Assembly (NCBI RefSeq): GCF_002078875.1
Contig: NC_034411.1
Location: forward strand, 52,667,069 to 52,731,068
Length of the DNA: 64,000 nt
DNA from: Numida meleagris
Lineage: Eukaryota > Chordata > Aves > Galliformes > Numididae
Direction of reading: 5' to 3'
Shown here: positions 36,077-47,900 of the stretch, piece after piece
Numbering within the stretch: the stretch's first letter is position 1
Layout: each line of letters begins with the position of its first letter
Notes under the pieces: model-generated
The model's input: only the letters and a program-made list of their open reading frames with translations
The model's database searches: none
What the model was told of the DNA's origin: nothing
Made by a program: the position numbers and the translations under genes

Positions 36077-36812
36077 AAACTGTGTCAGTGGACAAGGGAA
36101 GAGCCACTGATGTCATCTCCATAGACTTCAGTAAAGCCTTTGACACATTATCCCCAACATCCTTCTGTACAAGTTGGAAAGATATGGATTTGATGGGTGG
36201 ATTGTTTGATGGACAAGGAACTGGTTGTGAGATTGTACCCAGAAAGTGGTGGTCAGTGGCTCAAAGTCTGGATGGAGATCAGTGATGAGTGGTATCCCTC
36301 AGAGGACCAGTGCTCTAACATCTTCATGAATAACATCAGCAGTGGGATCGAGTGCACCCTCAGCAAGTTTGTGGATTACACTAAGCTGATTGTTGGGGAA
36401 CACCTCCCCTGTAAGGACAGGCTGAGAAAGCTGGGGCTGCCTGAAGAAGAGAATGTTCTGGGGAGAGCTGTTAGCAGTCTTTCAGTATTTAATGGGGGGG
36501 GCTATAAGAAGAAAGAGGACAGACTCTTCAGCAGGGTCTGTGGTAATAGGATGAAGGGAAATGGTTTCAGACTAAAAGAGAGGAGATTTAGATTGGATAT
36601 AAGGAAAAAGTTTTTTTTATGGTGAGGGTGGTGAGGCAATGGAGCAGGTTATTTAAAGAGGTGATAGAACCCCATCCCTGGAGACATACAAGGTCAGCCT
36701 AGAGGGGGCTCCACACAACCTGATCTAGCTGTAGGTGTCCCTCTTCATTGCAGAGGAGTTGGACTAGATGGTCTTTAAGAATCCCTTCCCACTCAAACGA
36801 TTCTGTGACTCT
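36077..36812 (+). mobile_element. CR1 LINE with internal deletion
   Basis: The element enters CR1 ORF2 at the reverse transcriptase (GTGGACAAGGGAAGAGCCAC) and passes motif A and motif C. It then jumps directly to the C-terminal CACCTCCCCTGTAAGGACAG block and ends at ACGATTCTGTGACTCT. The several hundred bases normally between motif C and that block are missing. The GGAGTTGGACTAGATGGTC block near the end is diagnostic. Confidence 0.92.
36082..36390 (+). pseudogene. CR1 reverse transcriptase remnant
   Basis: The first frame reads VDKGRATDVISIDFSKAFDT, giving motif A with the catalytic aspartate. After a frameshift, a second frame reads SSGIECTLSKFVDYTKLIVG. That is the motif C region, where the usual FADD is FVDY, so the second catalytic aspartate is lost. 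Deletion and frameshift make it non-functional. Confidence 0.85.
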
Positions 36813-38328
36813 AAAATGAAATGAGGCACTGTTATGAGAATTTTATGTTTAATCATTGGTTGAATACTGATAAAAAACATCAGATGCTTTGTGAAAGCAG
36901 AGATTTTTCTGGTGTGACCTAGGTGTGGTTAGACCAGCTATAGTTTGTATGTCTCTTTCCTCCTTCCCTCTTATAAAATTAATTATAATTGTTGATTGCT
37001 TGCATGTCATGAATAAAAGTGTTCAGCTGAATTTTGCACTTAACACAAATAAACTAATTAGCTAACAGCAAGGCCTTCCTTAGCTATGACTAAAAGAAGT
37101 GCGACACTCTTAAAAGTATAGTCCAGCCTTTCTGGCACAGTCTCAACTGTATCAAAAATGTAATAGAATGCATCATGTTGCTCAGAAATCCAAGTAGTCA
37201 CAGGGAATGTATCACAACCCTATAAATTTATTATAGTTTATTTCCTAAGGTGCACTTGTCTATATGTGTGGTTTTGAGATTGGCACAGACATAATCACTT
37301 CAGGTTTGTCTGCACCTTTTGCACAGAAATGTTGATGGCTGGTAAGTCACCTAAGCAGGTTTAAAAAGGCACTCCTTTGCCGCAAGCTATCTTTATCTCT
37401 TATGAATCTACAATGCTTTATTTTAAAACGCTTTTTCTTTTCACCACAGCTTGCAAGCCACAACAGCAATTTGATGCTCTGAGGAGCTCCCTGCCCAGTT
37501 GTTGGAAGATCTTAGACCAGAAGACCCAGAACTAAATGTCTCCATGCAGTGAGAACATGCTTTGCAGGTGGTAGACTGAAAAATTAAGTGATGTTTTCTC
37601 TCACCATGTGCAAGGCTGCAGTTAAAGTGTCATGGATTGCCATGCTACAGGAACTTCCCCTCCCATACTTTTACCAGCCGAGATCTGTTCTTAAGTGAGC
37701 TGCTGTTTGTTAAATATTACACAGTGGTATCACTGTGCGCTTGCTGCTGCTTTCTTAGGAACACAAATGGTGATTAACTGAGAAAAAAAATGAGGTATTT
37801 AATGACAAAATCAAAATAATTACACAAACTATTGAAGTTTGCTCAGAAAGCCAATCATGGCCACTAAATGCTGGCATAGCAATTAGCAGTGGCACCCATA
37901 AATCCTGTCACTTAAAAAGGAGGCAATTAATAACTAAATGCATCCTTATACTGTGCAAGTGGTAAACAAGCGTATTTATTTTGCAAAGCTCTTGAGTTGT
38001 AAGTTAATGAAAAAAATATTTGGCAATAAATATTTTTTTCCTCTCAATCATATTCATTGCAAAGAATCATATCTACCTTTGAAGTGTGGGGAGAGGGAGG
38101 GGAAGATCCAGACCATTAAGAATTTCTCAGGTAGCTCCTGAAAGGCTTTTCAGCTTTAAAAAGAGACATTTGAACCTGTAAATATTTAGCTAGATATTTT
38201 ATTTATTTATTTTAAAGCAAGATTTTAAGCATTTTTTTCATTTGGGATTATAGTTAGACTGACTCACAAACCTCCCTTTCCAGTGGTGCCTCAATGAATC
38301 AGAAAGTTAAATGGAGAAGTTCAGTCCA
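36813..38328. other. Non-coding DNA with a possible conserved patch
   Basis: No repeat or exon is recognised. The interval 37840-37950 is a homeodomain-core-rich unique patch, reported as a finding. Confidence 0.5.
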
Positions 38329-38467
38329 GAATCATAGAGTCATAGAATCATAGAATCATAGAATTAGCTAGGTTGGAAAAGACCTACAAGATCATCCAGT
38401 CCAACCATCCACCTACCACCAATAATCCCTCTAAACCACGTGTCTCAGCGTTATATCTAAATGTTTC
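38329..38467 (-). mobile_element. CR1 3' end, 139 bp
   Basis: Antisense CR1 with an expanded tail (four octamer units, one variant GAGTCAT) followed by AATTAGCTAGGTTGGAAAAG and TCCAACCATCCACCTACCAC. It is truncated after ATATCTAAATGTTTC. Same subfamily as 33062-33309, with about a dozen differences over the shared 108 bases by eye. Confidence 0.93.
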
Positions 38468-41400
38468 ATTTTTCAAAATGTTTCAGAATGCACGTACACG
38501 TCTGCAAGTTAGGGGACAAATATTTTAAGCAAGGTAAAACATCAAATTAACACAGTTTGTGAAGACTGGGGATTTACTTTTAGAATGACATCTTGCACAT
38601 CCTATTCTCCTTTCAAAAAAATATGGCAATTCTTCTCTGTCCTGGTATTTCAGGCAACAGCGTGAGATCAAAACAGATCTCAACCTTCCATTCTGCCTCC
38701 CTCTGGCCAAAATGACAGATTCTACTGCATTTCTCAGAGAGTGCTTATCTTCCTCAGTGAGATTTTTAAATTGCCAAGAAAAGTGGCACCTAATAATGGC
38801 TGTTTTCCCTCCAGAGTGTGGAAAATAACTTTTTAATCAAGAGTTCTGAATCCATTTCCATATTTATTCTTTGCAAGTCAGAGATAGTTCTCCTAAGCGC
38901 ACTTGTTTTCCTTTTGCTTGCTTGAACTAGAAACATTGATTTAGAGTATAACTCTATACAATGTGGGTTATAAGCAGATTCCCCTAGATACAGCCCAGTC
39001 TGTATTTCAGATCAAAGCCGCCACTCATCTCTTCCCTAGATATCTCTCCCCTAGTTCCCCCAGGCTAATTGCAGTACATGGAACACCTTTCATAATAAGC
39101 ATCCTGATGATGCTGTAGAAAAATATTTGTCCACAGAAATGATTTTGTCTTTGAAATAAAGTTGGCAGGATTTAATTAAATAATGGAAGATATCTCTTTG
39201 GCTGAAATAATCATCACTTGGAAAGAAATTAAACAGGGTGGTTGAGTCTGGTTGATTGGTTTAATCTTAGAAATGTACACAAGACCTGTCTGCATTTATT
39301 TCTTTTAACCTTCTTTTGATAACTGTTCGTACATTTGTGTTGCAGCTGTTTTCTTACAAGGTAACCAAGAATTGGCTAATTTATAATAAATGTCTGTCTT
39401 TTGTGTTGAAATATTAGTTTAAAATAGTTTAATCTATTACTAAAGGGGAAAAATTACTCAAGCTATTATTATGTCTCAAAGACAAACAGGCCAGAGAAAA
39501 TGAAGCATTATTTTAATCTTAATTAACATCCTTTTATATAAATACAAATCCTTTTATTGAGATAAAGTAGCAAGTGAAATAATCATGCTGAAACCATTCC
39601 TGGATTCAAAGACAGAATACTGATTTAGATGGTCTTTATTTTGGAAAAAAATAAAAAATAATAAAAAATAATCTTCAGCTATCACTTTCTTAATCTTTTG
39701 AAGAAATTCCTAAAAGGAATTAAACTCCTTGTAAGGATATTACATCCTATAAATTGTATGTCATATAAATTTCAAAGACACATGCATTTCTGTAAGCAGA
39801 TATTACCAGGCATTTGAGTCTTCCTTGTAAATCCACAGTGTGGTAGTTAACAGAACATGAAAGCGTTTGTAAACTATTATACCCAGTCATTCCATCAGAA
39901 ATTTCTGGATTGACAAAAATTAATGGACAAGTTAAAATAGAGATAAGTAAGATATTTTCTGCAGTAACTGTACAGCATATAGTGAAATTCTTCCAGAAAA
40001 TATGGTATTATGCAAAGCTTCCCATATTGAAGAAATGTATAGTGTTGTGTAATTAAGAGAAAGAAAGATTATATGAAGCTAGCATGTAACTTTAGAATAT
40101 TAAATTGAATCAAGTGTATGTAAACAGGTAGTTTTAAAGCTTATATTTATCATTTTATTACTGCTGTTCTTTTGTGGATTATTTTTTGTGATGTTGGTGA
40201 TGTGGAGTGAGGCATCTTCCAAAACCCTAATTATTAAAAAGCCATGGAGCTGAATTTCATTTGTTAATCAAAATGCTATGGAAGCTTTCTTCTGAATCAG
40301 GATTACCTGTTCGAAATGAAACTCTGCTGTACACTGTTTTGATGCAGTAATACATTTTTTTTTGCTTTCTTTGGAAACTTAATTTCTGACACAGTCACAG
40401 TAGAAATACGTATTAATTAGACAGATAAAAATTTATATAAACTGACGAAGATTTTGGCCTGTAATACTATTATAATGAAAAATAAGTTCATTTTCATTCA
40501 AGTTAGTTTTCAAAAGGTATTGCTATGAATATTAACACAAATGATTTCTACTTATGACACCTAAAGATTTTGCAGTTTGCCAAACTTTGTAATAAACAAA
40601 AATTTATTTTGAAGTAAATTTAACAGGGCCCTTTTTAATTCTGTCTCTACTGGGATTTCTTACTACTTCTCTCCAAAGACGTTTAAGTCGCTATTAGCAG
40701 CTCTCTCTGTTGAAGGGAAGATAGTACCCTTGCAAGTCATAGCCCTGTGACAGAATGAGGAATTGCATGACTCAGAGCTCCAAAACATTCATACTGACTT
40801 TACACTCAGGCATGAACACTTTTCTTGTGACTATTATCCTGAGTCTGCAAAATAAACTGAGTCCTGGTGGGCACAGTGATATATCTTCACATGCTTAATT
40901 ATTAGAGGAAATTTGTATCTCCAGCTTCCTGCCAACCTCAAGCTGGTGAAATTTCATTTCTTCCATCTTTTCTCCTTCCAGTGATGGAAGTATGACTGTT
41001 GCATTTTATACACAGGGAAGCAGAGACACAAGTGTGACATGTAAAGTATACATAGGAGTGGTGACACTAAATCTAAGTGGAGAGAAAGGCTTTTGTAACT
41101 TCTACCTCTGCAAATGGCTGTCTTTCCTTTAGCTACCAGTATGAAAAACTGAAAAAAAATGAACAATTATAAACCAAGAACGCAGCATGCCTCACAACCT
41201 TCAGCTTGCATGTACCATCTCCTAGGCAAGCAAATCTAAAAAAAAAAAAAAAAATCTTGATTTTATTTCTAGAATCTAAGTGAGTTGGAAAATGATCAAC
41301 TCCAGTACATGGATGTAATAGATTTAGAAGGAACTCAAGGAAAAATTAATACAAGTATTGATTTGATTCGCTGTTTGAACATAGTATAGAAGGTTGAAGA

Positions 41401-41493
41401 CATATACTAGAGAAAAGAGCTTAATCCAGCAGAAAAATAGTGTGTACTACATCTGTGCCATGAATGCTTGATGGGCCTTCAGTGCTATAAAGC
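38468..41493. other. AT-rich non-coding DNA
   Basis: Three kilobases with no recognised exon or interspersed repeat. A run of 17 A lies at 41238-41254. A TGACTCAGA AP-1-like site lies near 40768. The 39060-39250 patch is reported as a finding. Confidence 0.5.
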
Positions 41494-42022
41494 TGTCAAT
41501 GGTTTACGGGCGTTAGGCCCGATTCCGTGACAAAGGGGACGGGAGACCCACGGGCCCACGCCCCGGGAAAAGAGAAAAGGGGAAAAGGGTAGGGAGATGG
41601 CCCTGGGAGCAAAGAACAGCGGCAACAATCTGAGGAGAAACAAACTAATTTACTAAATAAGATATTGGAATGCAAAACAACACACTATAATACAATATAA
41701 TTACAATTTAAGCTGATAAATCCAATACAGAGAGAGAGAATGTCCCAAAATCAAGGTAGGCCTTACTCTACTACCGACGATAAGACGGCTGGAGAGCGAG
41801 GTGCTGCCAAGACGAGAGACAGCGGAAAAAGGGACAAGGTCTCGTGATCTGCAAGTTTTTATACTGTGAGCTTTTATCTTTTCCCTCCGGCTGGAAAATG
41901 GTAACAGAGGAGCAAAGTGCCGTGGGGAATGTAGTAGTCCTTCTCTTCTGAGAACCAGGTACATTCACTACATGATGTTATGATGTGGAATACCAATAAC
42001 TGAAAATAACAAAACCATGACA
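41494..42022 (-). mobile_element. Solo ERV LTR, copy 3 (529 bp)
   Basis: The most complete copy of the TGTCATGG family, in reverse. Ends are TGTCAATGG (left) and CCATGACA (right), with a perfect 5-bp target duplication AAAGC at 41489-41493 and 42023-42027. On the minus strand a TATAAAAA box lies at 41856-41863, roughly mid-LTR as expected for the U3/R boundary. The CpG-rich R/U5 end lies at about 41505-41580. No internal retroviral genes adjoin it. The minus frame beginning PGSQKRRTTTF recurs in all copies because the LTR is repeated, not because it is a gene. Confidence 0.92.
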
Positions 42023-44914
42023 AAAGCCAAGACTACTCTATCATAGCTAAGGCAGGAAGTAATTCTCACTCTGTGTACGTGTCTGGCTACCTATTAATCA
42101 TGACATCTGAATGCCGTTATATGAAATACCAGAGCTTCAGGAATCACATAGTTATGCCTAATATGTTACTGCTCCCCTTAATGATCAATTTGTTCAGCAA
42201 TTTTTGTTAGGTCATCTGTCAAAGCTGCAGTGGGACAGCAAAGTAAGGCTTTGAGTCTGTCACTCCTGAGCCTCCCTTCTATCATCTCCCAGGGCCCCTC
42301 ACTTTATCTTGCACAAGTTTCACTTCTCTTTCTTATAGAAATTATATATATTTTTTCTTACTCCGATGCAGCGAATGCCTCAAATGATTAAAATCTGACT
42401 GAAATTGTACCTTTCAAGATCTCAATATTCAACTTCACATTTGAACATATACAGGAAAACTTATTTAAGAATATTCTAACTTCTGCTACAGAAAGTCCTG
42501 GTACTAGACAAAAGAGAAAAAATACATTTAATTTTCTTTTCTTGAGTGTGATTTGTTCACTTTTTACACTATTGTACCCCTCCTCCCTCCCCTCCAAGCC
42601 CCCAACTAGCACCTTCCTCCATGGCTGCATGCTTTCTTAAATACTGCAGAGATTATTCCCTACTATTTATCATCATCTGTTAAAGGACACAGAGAAGAGG
42701 GAATCAAAATTTCAGCAGCTATTTCTCCACTCTCCTGTTACTTTCCTCTGTTGTGAAGGCAATTTTTTCCCCCAACTTTTGCTCATCAAGACACTTAAGG
42801 CTGAGAGAAATAAGTTATCATTCAAGCTTTTTAAAAAGACACTTTTCTAAGTTTTTCTTTTACATTCAATCTTTCTTGATACATTGATTTGTCTTACATA
42901 GCAGGCAAACTGACTTCCTGTTGAATATCTCTAATGCTACTACATTCCACTAATCTTTTCAAACAGTCTCTTCTAATTAAATTTACTTTGGCTCTCATGT
43001 AAATGTTGGGTTTTCATGGTTGGTATTTATGTGAACTGCATCTCCACTGGGAATGAAACAGCTGCTGCAATTTCTGCTTATCAAATTTGCAAATACAAGT
43101 CATATGATTTCTGCCTTGGTATGCAGACAATCAATTGAATACTAATTTCTCCTTTTTTAAGTCTTCCAAGGAAAAGTATAAGCTGCTTTGTAGGTTGCTG
43201 TAGAGTGCAGGTTGCCTCCAGAGGTGTTCTGTGGAGAACTGTTGTTTCAATATATTGATTTGTATTAACATGCTCTGCAACATCTCTGAAGACTCAGCAT
43301 ATCCTTGGCAAGTTTTTAAAATAAATGTGTAAACAATTGTAATGCTATGATGTGATGGAAAATACAGCAATAATAGCAGGGACGGGGGTTGAACAATCTT
43401 CATTCTGACAATTACTGAAGAACCATTATTTTTCCTGAATGTAAGATATATGAGGGTAGAAGAGATGAAGAAGATTATCCTGACTTCATAGAGAGTGGGA
43501 GATCACTAATGTGTATTATATCTCCCATATTCCCGAACCTTTGCTTGTACCTTAGTCTAGACAGCAGTATCATTTGAAACTTCAGCACAATACAGTAACA
43601 TTTCCATTCCAGCATCCCTGGCCACTGATCGTAGAGAATTTTTTGGAATGAGGGGCCTTGGGCAATAAAGAAGAACAGTTACTTTCCAAAGTGAGCAGTA
43701 ACATCGCTCTAATTCTCCTATTGTCGCTACAGCTCCTGTCATGACAGACTTTCCAAGATGCAAGTGGCAGGACATGAAATAAGAATGAAGAGTAGAAAAG
43801 ATGGTACTAGGCTGTACTGGAAGCCTGAACGCTGCAGTGTTTTGCACTTTTTGAAATTTATGGACTTCATCTCAGTAGCCTGTGGAACTTGCCATTTACC
43901 TCTCAATTTTACCGTCAGAAAGAAGCTCAAAAGATCCTAAGAGGAGTGAAGTTGACAACACATTGTTGTCAGCTTCTGCTGCCTCCAAAATCACAAATTC
44001 AAAAGAAACAACTGTCTGTAGATGTTTGTTTACACAAAGGTATCAGTTTGGTGTGAGCCTTCTGGTGCCTTGTTTCTTACTATGTGTCACTCCATAGCCA
44101 TGGTATTTGATATTGACTGATTGTTCTCTGTTGCGATTTTAACATGCTGACAGTTTAATATGGAATTGCTCACATTACCTTAATCTTCCCCCTTTGTCAG
44201 AAACAGTTGGCTCTGAATGATTAAACTATCTTCATCCACAACCCATGGGCTGGCCTCAACAAATGGGCATAACACTGAGACATTATTTAAATAGCTCATT
44301 CCTCCAGGTAAAATCCCAAAGTATATGTCCCTGAAACATCGTAGATGTTTGTCTGATCTTGAATGGCATCACTTTTACAACCCCTCCAAAAATGCATTCC
44401 AGTGCTAAGCTATCCCTATTTTCCTCTTTGCTTCACTGCAATCCCACTGTTGCTTGCTGTATCTATTGTGGGTATAGAGAATGTATGCTACTTTCTCTGG
44501 TTAATTTTTATGGTCTTGTCCTTAGAGACTTACCATCTAATGACCTTAATCTTTCCTCCTCAGATCATGTATTTTGACCAGACTCAGTGATTTCTAATCC
44601 CTTTTCCATGCTGGCTCACACCTTTTCTTAAAATGCAGGGTTTGAAACTAGCAGCTGAAGCTATCCTAAGATGGTAGCATAGTAAAATTACTTCACAGGT
44701 CTTCTGTACAACACATCATTTTTCCAGCAGATTCAGACTCAGTCTACGATCTTCTAACAGCTACAAGGGTGACGCAGGAGGAGAGAGGAGCAACCAAACA
44801 GGAGAGAGAGTGCAGCAATAAAAGTAATGTGTCTTTTGGAAGTGGGAGTACAGCCAATGTGTGATAAATGGTTACAGGCTGTAATGACAGTCCAGCAGAT
44901 ATTTAAAAGCATTT
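42023..44914. other. Non-coding DNA, nothing recognised
   Basis: No exon or interspersed repeat is recognised. Frames on both strands around 43557-43940 overlap each other and have no domain. Confidence 0.55.
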
Positions 44915-44930
44915 TGCTGCCATCTAGTAC
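44915..44930 (-). promoter_or_regulatory. Candidate CTCF-type motif
   Basis: The minus strand reads GTACTAGATGGCAGCA. It agrees with the CTCF core ASYAGRKGGCRS at all twelve positions but has GT where the core is normally preceded by CC. One such match in 64 kb is not evidence of occupancy. Confidence 0.25.
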
Positions 44931-47900
44931 TCTGTAATAGTAGAAGCATTGGCCTTCAGAAAAGCATTGAAGAGGAAATAACATGCAAGAAAAAAAAAGG
45001 AAAACAAAGACCCCAACCGTAAATATGTAACATCTAACATGACCCCCACTTACTGAAATGGATGTGCAAATAGTGAGTTATTATGACTCTCTGCAGGGTA
45101 CCACTGTCCATAGATAATAGGAAATTTGATCCATAGTGTAATAGTGTTTCTATGAATGGTAATATTGATTTTCTAACTTGCACAGGGGACTAGATGTTCT
45201 ACCTGCTTACCTCATTGGCTTTAAAATATGTGTTTGTTCACGCATGTATCTTCCTAGTCCACTAACTTTTCTTAAGCCACTGGTTTTAGTGCTCTCTTGC
45301 AGTCAGGATGCATCCAAGATCAGCCTCCCTTTCAATGTGTGAAATGTTTAGTTAAAATATTGTCTCTGATACAACCTTTGAGTTTGTAACATAATTTTGC
45401 CCTGTACTTCTCTGCAGTCTAGGTAAAAAGTCCTTCATTAACACACCATGGACAGTGCTCTTGCTACGTCTATTAAAATGAGAGAAATATCAGCAATTAC
45501 AACAAAACACTAATTAATCCTCTCCCTTCCTCATCATGGTAGTCAGCGGACATGTGTTCTGAATACATCTTCTCCTGCAGTGTTTCTACTATCTAGAAAC
45601 ATGTATTCCTTTGCAAAGTACAAAGTAGTGTCTCTCTCCTTTTATCCACGGCTGATACTCCTAACCAAGACTTACCGTTCTGTGATAATTCAACACCTTC
45701 TTTATTTTACCTCACAAAATTTCTACCATATTATTTATGCAGTATTCACCTGATTTGTGAATTATGTCCTACCATGACATATTTACCCAGCATTGCATTT
45801 ATTGTTTTTGTCAAAATAATATACCTTCAGTAGCAGTTTTAAGACACCCTTGGTATAAATGGGGCCAAGAACCCTAAAACCACTCTTAGGAACCTAAAAA
45901 TCCATTTATGCATTTCACCTTCTGAATTATGAATGGAGAGAACTGTTATTTTCCCTACATCTGTCTCCAAATAACAAAGACCTCACACGTAGCTGAGGGA
46001 CATGATGAGATAAAGTAAGAGTGCAGAAAACTGTACAAGCTCCTTCCCTGAAACAGATTTTTTTAGCATGTATGAGGTACATATATTGCTTTATTTAATG
46101 CAGCTGCAATATATACACATGAGAAGGACTTTAGATTATTGGCCTTTTAGGTAGTTCTTTTTGTTGTTCTATACACAATTTTCAACTTCTGTGTGGCTAT
46201 ATCACCAAAAATCACCATCTGACAGACTGCTATTTACAAGTCCTGCATTTTGACATTTTTACAAATGCTTGTTGCTGTCCTACTAACCTTAATTACCCAC
46301 TGACATCCCCTAAGACAGGCTGAGATGTTCTTGAGTGAACTCACAAATACAAATCTTTCAAAGAGTGGTGGCTCCTTCATGGACATTAAGTTGCAGCATT
46401 TTGCAGAGTGTCACTTACCTATAAATTGAAAAGTATAGTGAATACAGAAAATATAAATGGTGAAAATTCTGGGATTAGCATGCAATATATTTATCTTTTG
46501 AAGATACAAGCACTTTTTATGCATTAAGAGATTTTGACCTTTCAGATAAGTTGCCTTCAGCACAGTAACATTAAATAAGGACATACAATTTAGTTCCACA
46601 TTGTAATTCCATGTTCTGAAAGTTGATGTGCTTGGAAAGGGCTTGATAACATATCTGCATCTACAGGAAACAGAATGTAAAGGGATATTTTTTTCAGCCT
46701 GCATGACCACAAGCCTCAGTTGTGTACTTTTTGTATAATTTGAATCCTCCAAAGTGATGTGTTTTGTTTCGCCTTTATTTTTAGGCCTCATTTTGAAGTT
46801 TAAGTACTTGCAGCAGGGACTTAAAACAACTGTTGTTTTTTAGCAGAAAGAGTTATAGATATTTGCTGCTTGATGTGGAAGATTTATTGGATAAAAGGAT
46901 ATATTAAAATTGTTTGGTATACAGATTAGAAAGAGATACGTTTAGAATTAAAGTACTTCTATATACTTCACACAAGCTTTTAAAAGGAAAAGGGTAATAC
47001 ATTAGTCTTGGGTATAAGCTACAGACAGGAAAAAATGATATTCAACATTACCAGTGTTTTGAAGAAAAACAAAATATTTATCAAATCCCCCACTTTTCAA
47101 AAATATGTTTTGGTAATTTTACATGGAGATAGAATGCAGCTTGGAAACAAATGACTTGTTATAAACCTTTTACTTGAAACACTTTCCCCTTTTTCATAGT
47201 ATTGCATTTGTTGTTAACATTGCACTTTATCAAAGTACAACATACAAAATTCTGTGAACTAAACCTGTATGCAATATATCATGACATGTCATATATATAC
47301 TGTCATCAGAATATTTTGACTATCATTCTGTTTATTTTTCAGTTTATTTTAGAGAAAAAAAGATTAAAGGCAGCCACTGTCTAGAGCAGACATAAATGAC
47401 TCTTGTCATCATTAAAAACATTTCTTACTTATATTGTAAATGAAACAATGTGGCATGGAATAAATGCAAGTGGCTGTCAAAGCATCCTTGTGTTATGTTG
47501 ATCTCTGGATTGTCAGTTACTAAAAGCCTGAAGGCTTTACTATGTTGAAAAAAATGATGCTGGCAGGCCTGTCAGAAAGCAAAGAGACAATAGAATAGGT
47601 CCTGAAGACAGCACTGAATCCATAACATAACTGCACTTGTTGGTCCATGAAAAAAAAACATAAGGGCCCAAACAATCCCAACCATGCAGAAGTAGGAAGC
47701 ATCAGCACATAATTTCCCAGGGCTATGTATGCACTTGGCCTTCCACTGTGGAGGAAAATGACAGCTCTTGAAAAGAAGCAACAACAGAGTGGGTCACTTA
47801 GTATTGATTAACTGCCACTTTTTGTATTTTCCAGTGCAGGTGGGAGGAGAGTTGGATAATCAATGCATTCTCCCTCTCACCTTAAGAATTACCCCTCAAA

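Noticed and set aside
46411..46791. 126-codon minus frame
   Set aside because: Same reasons: no recognisable family and a length compatible with chance.
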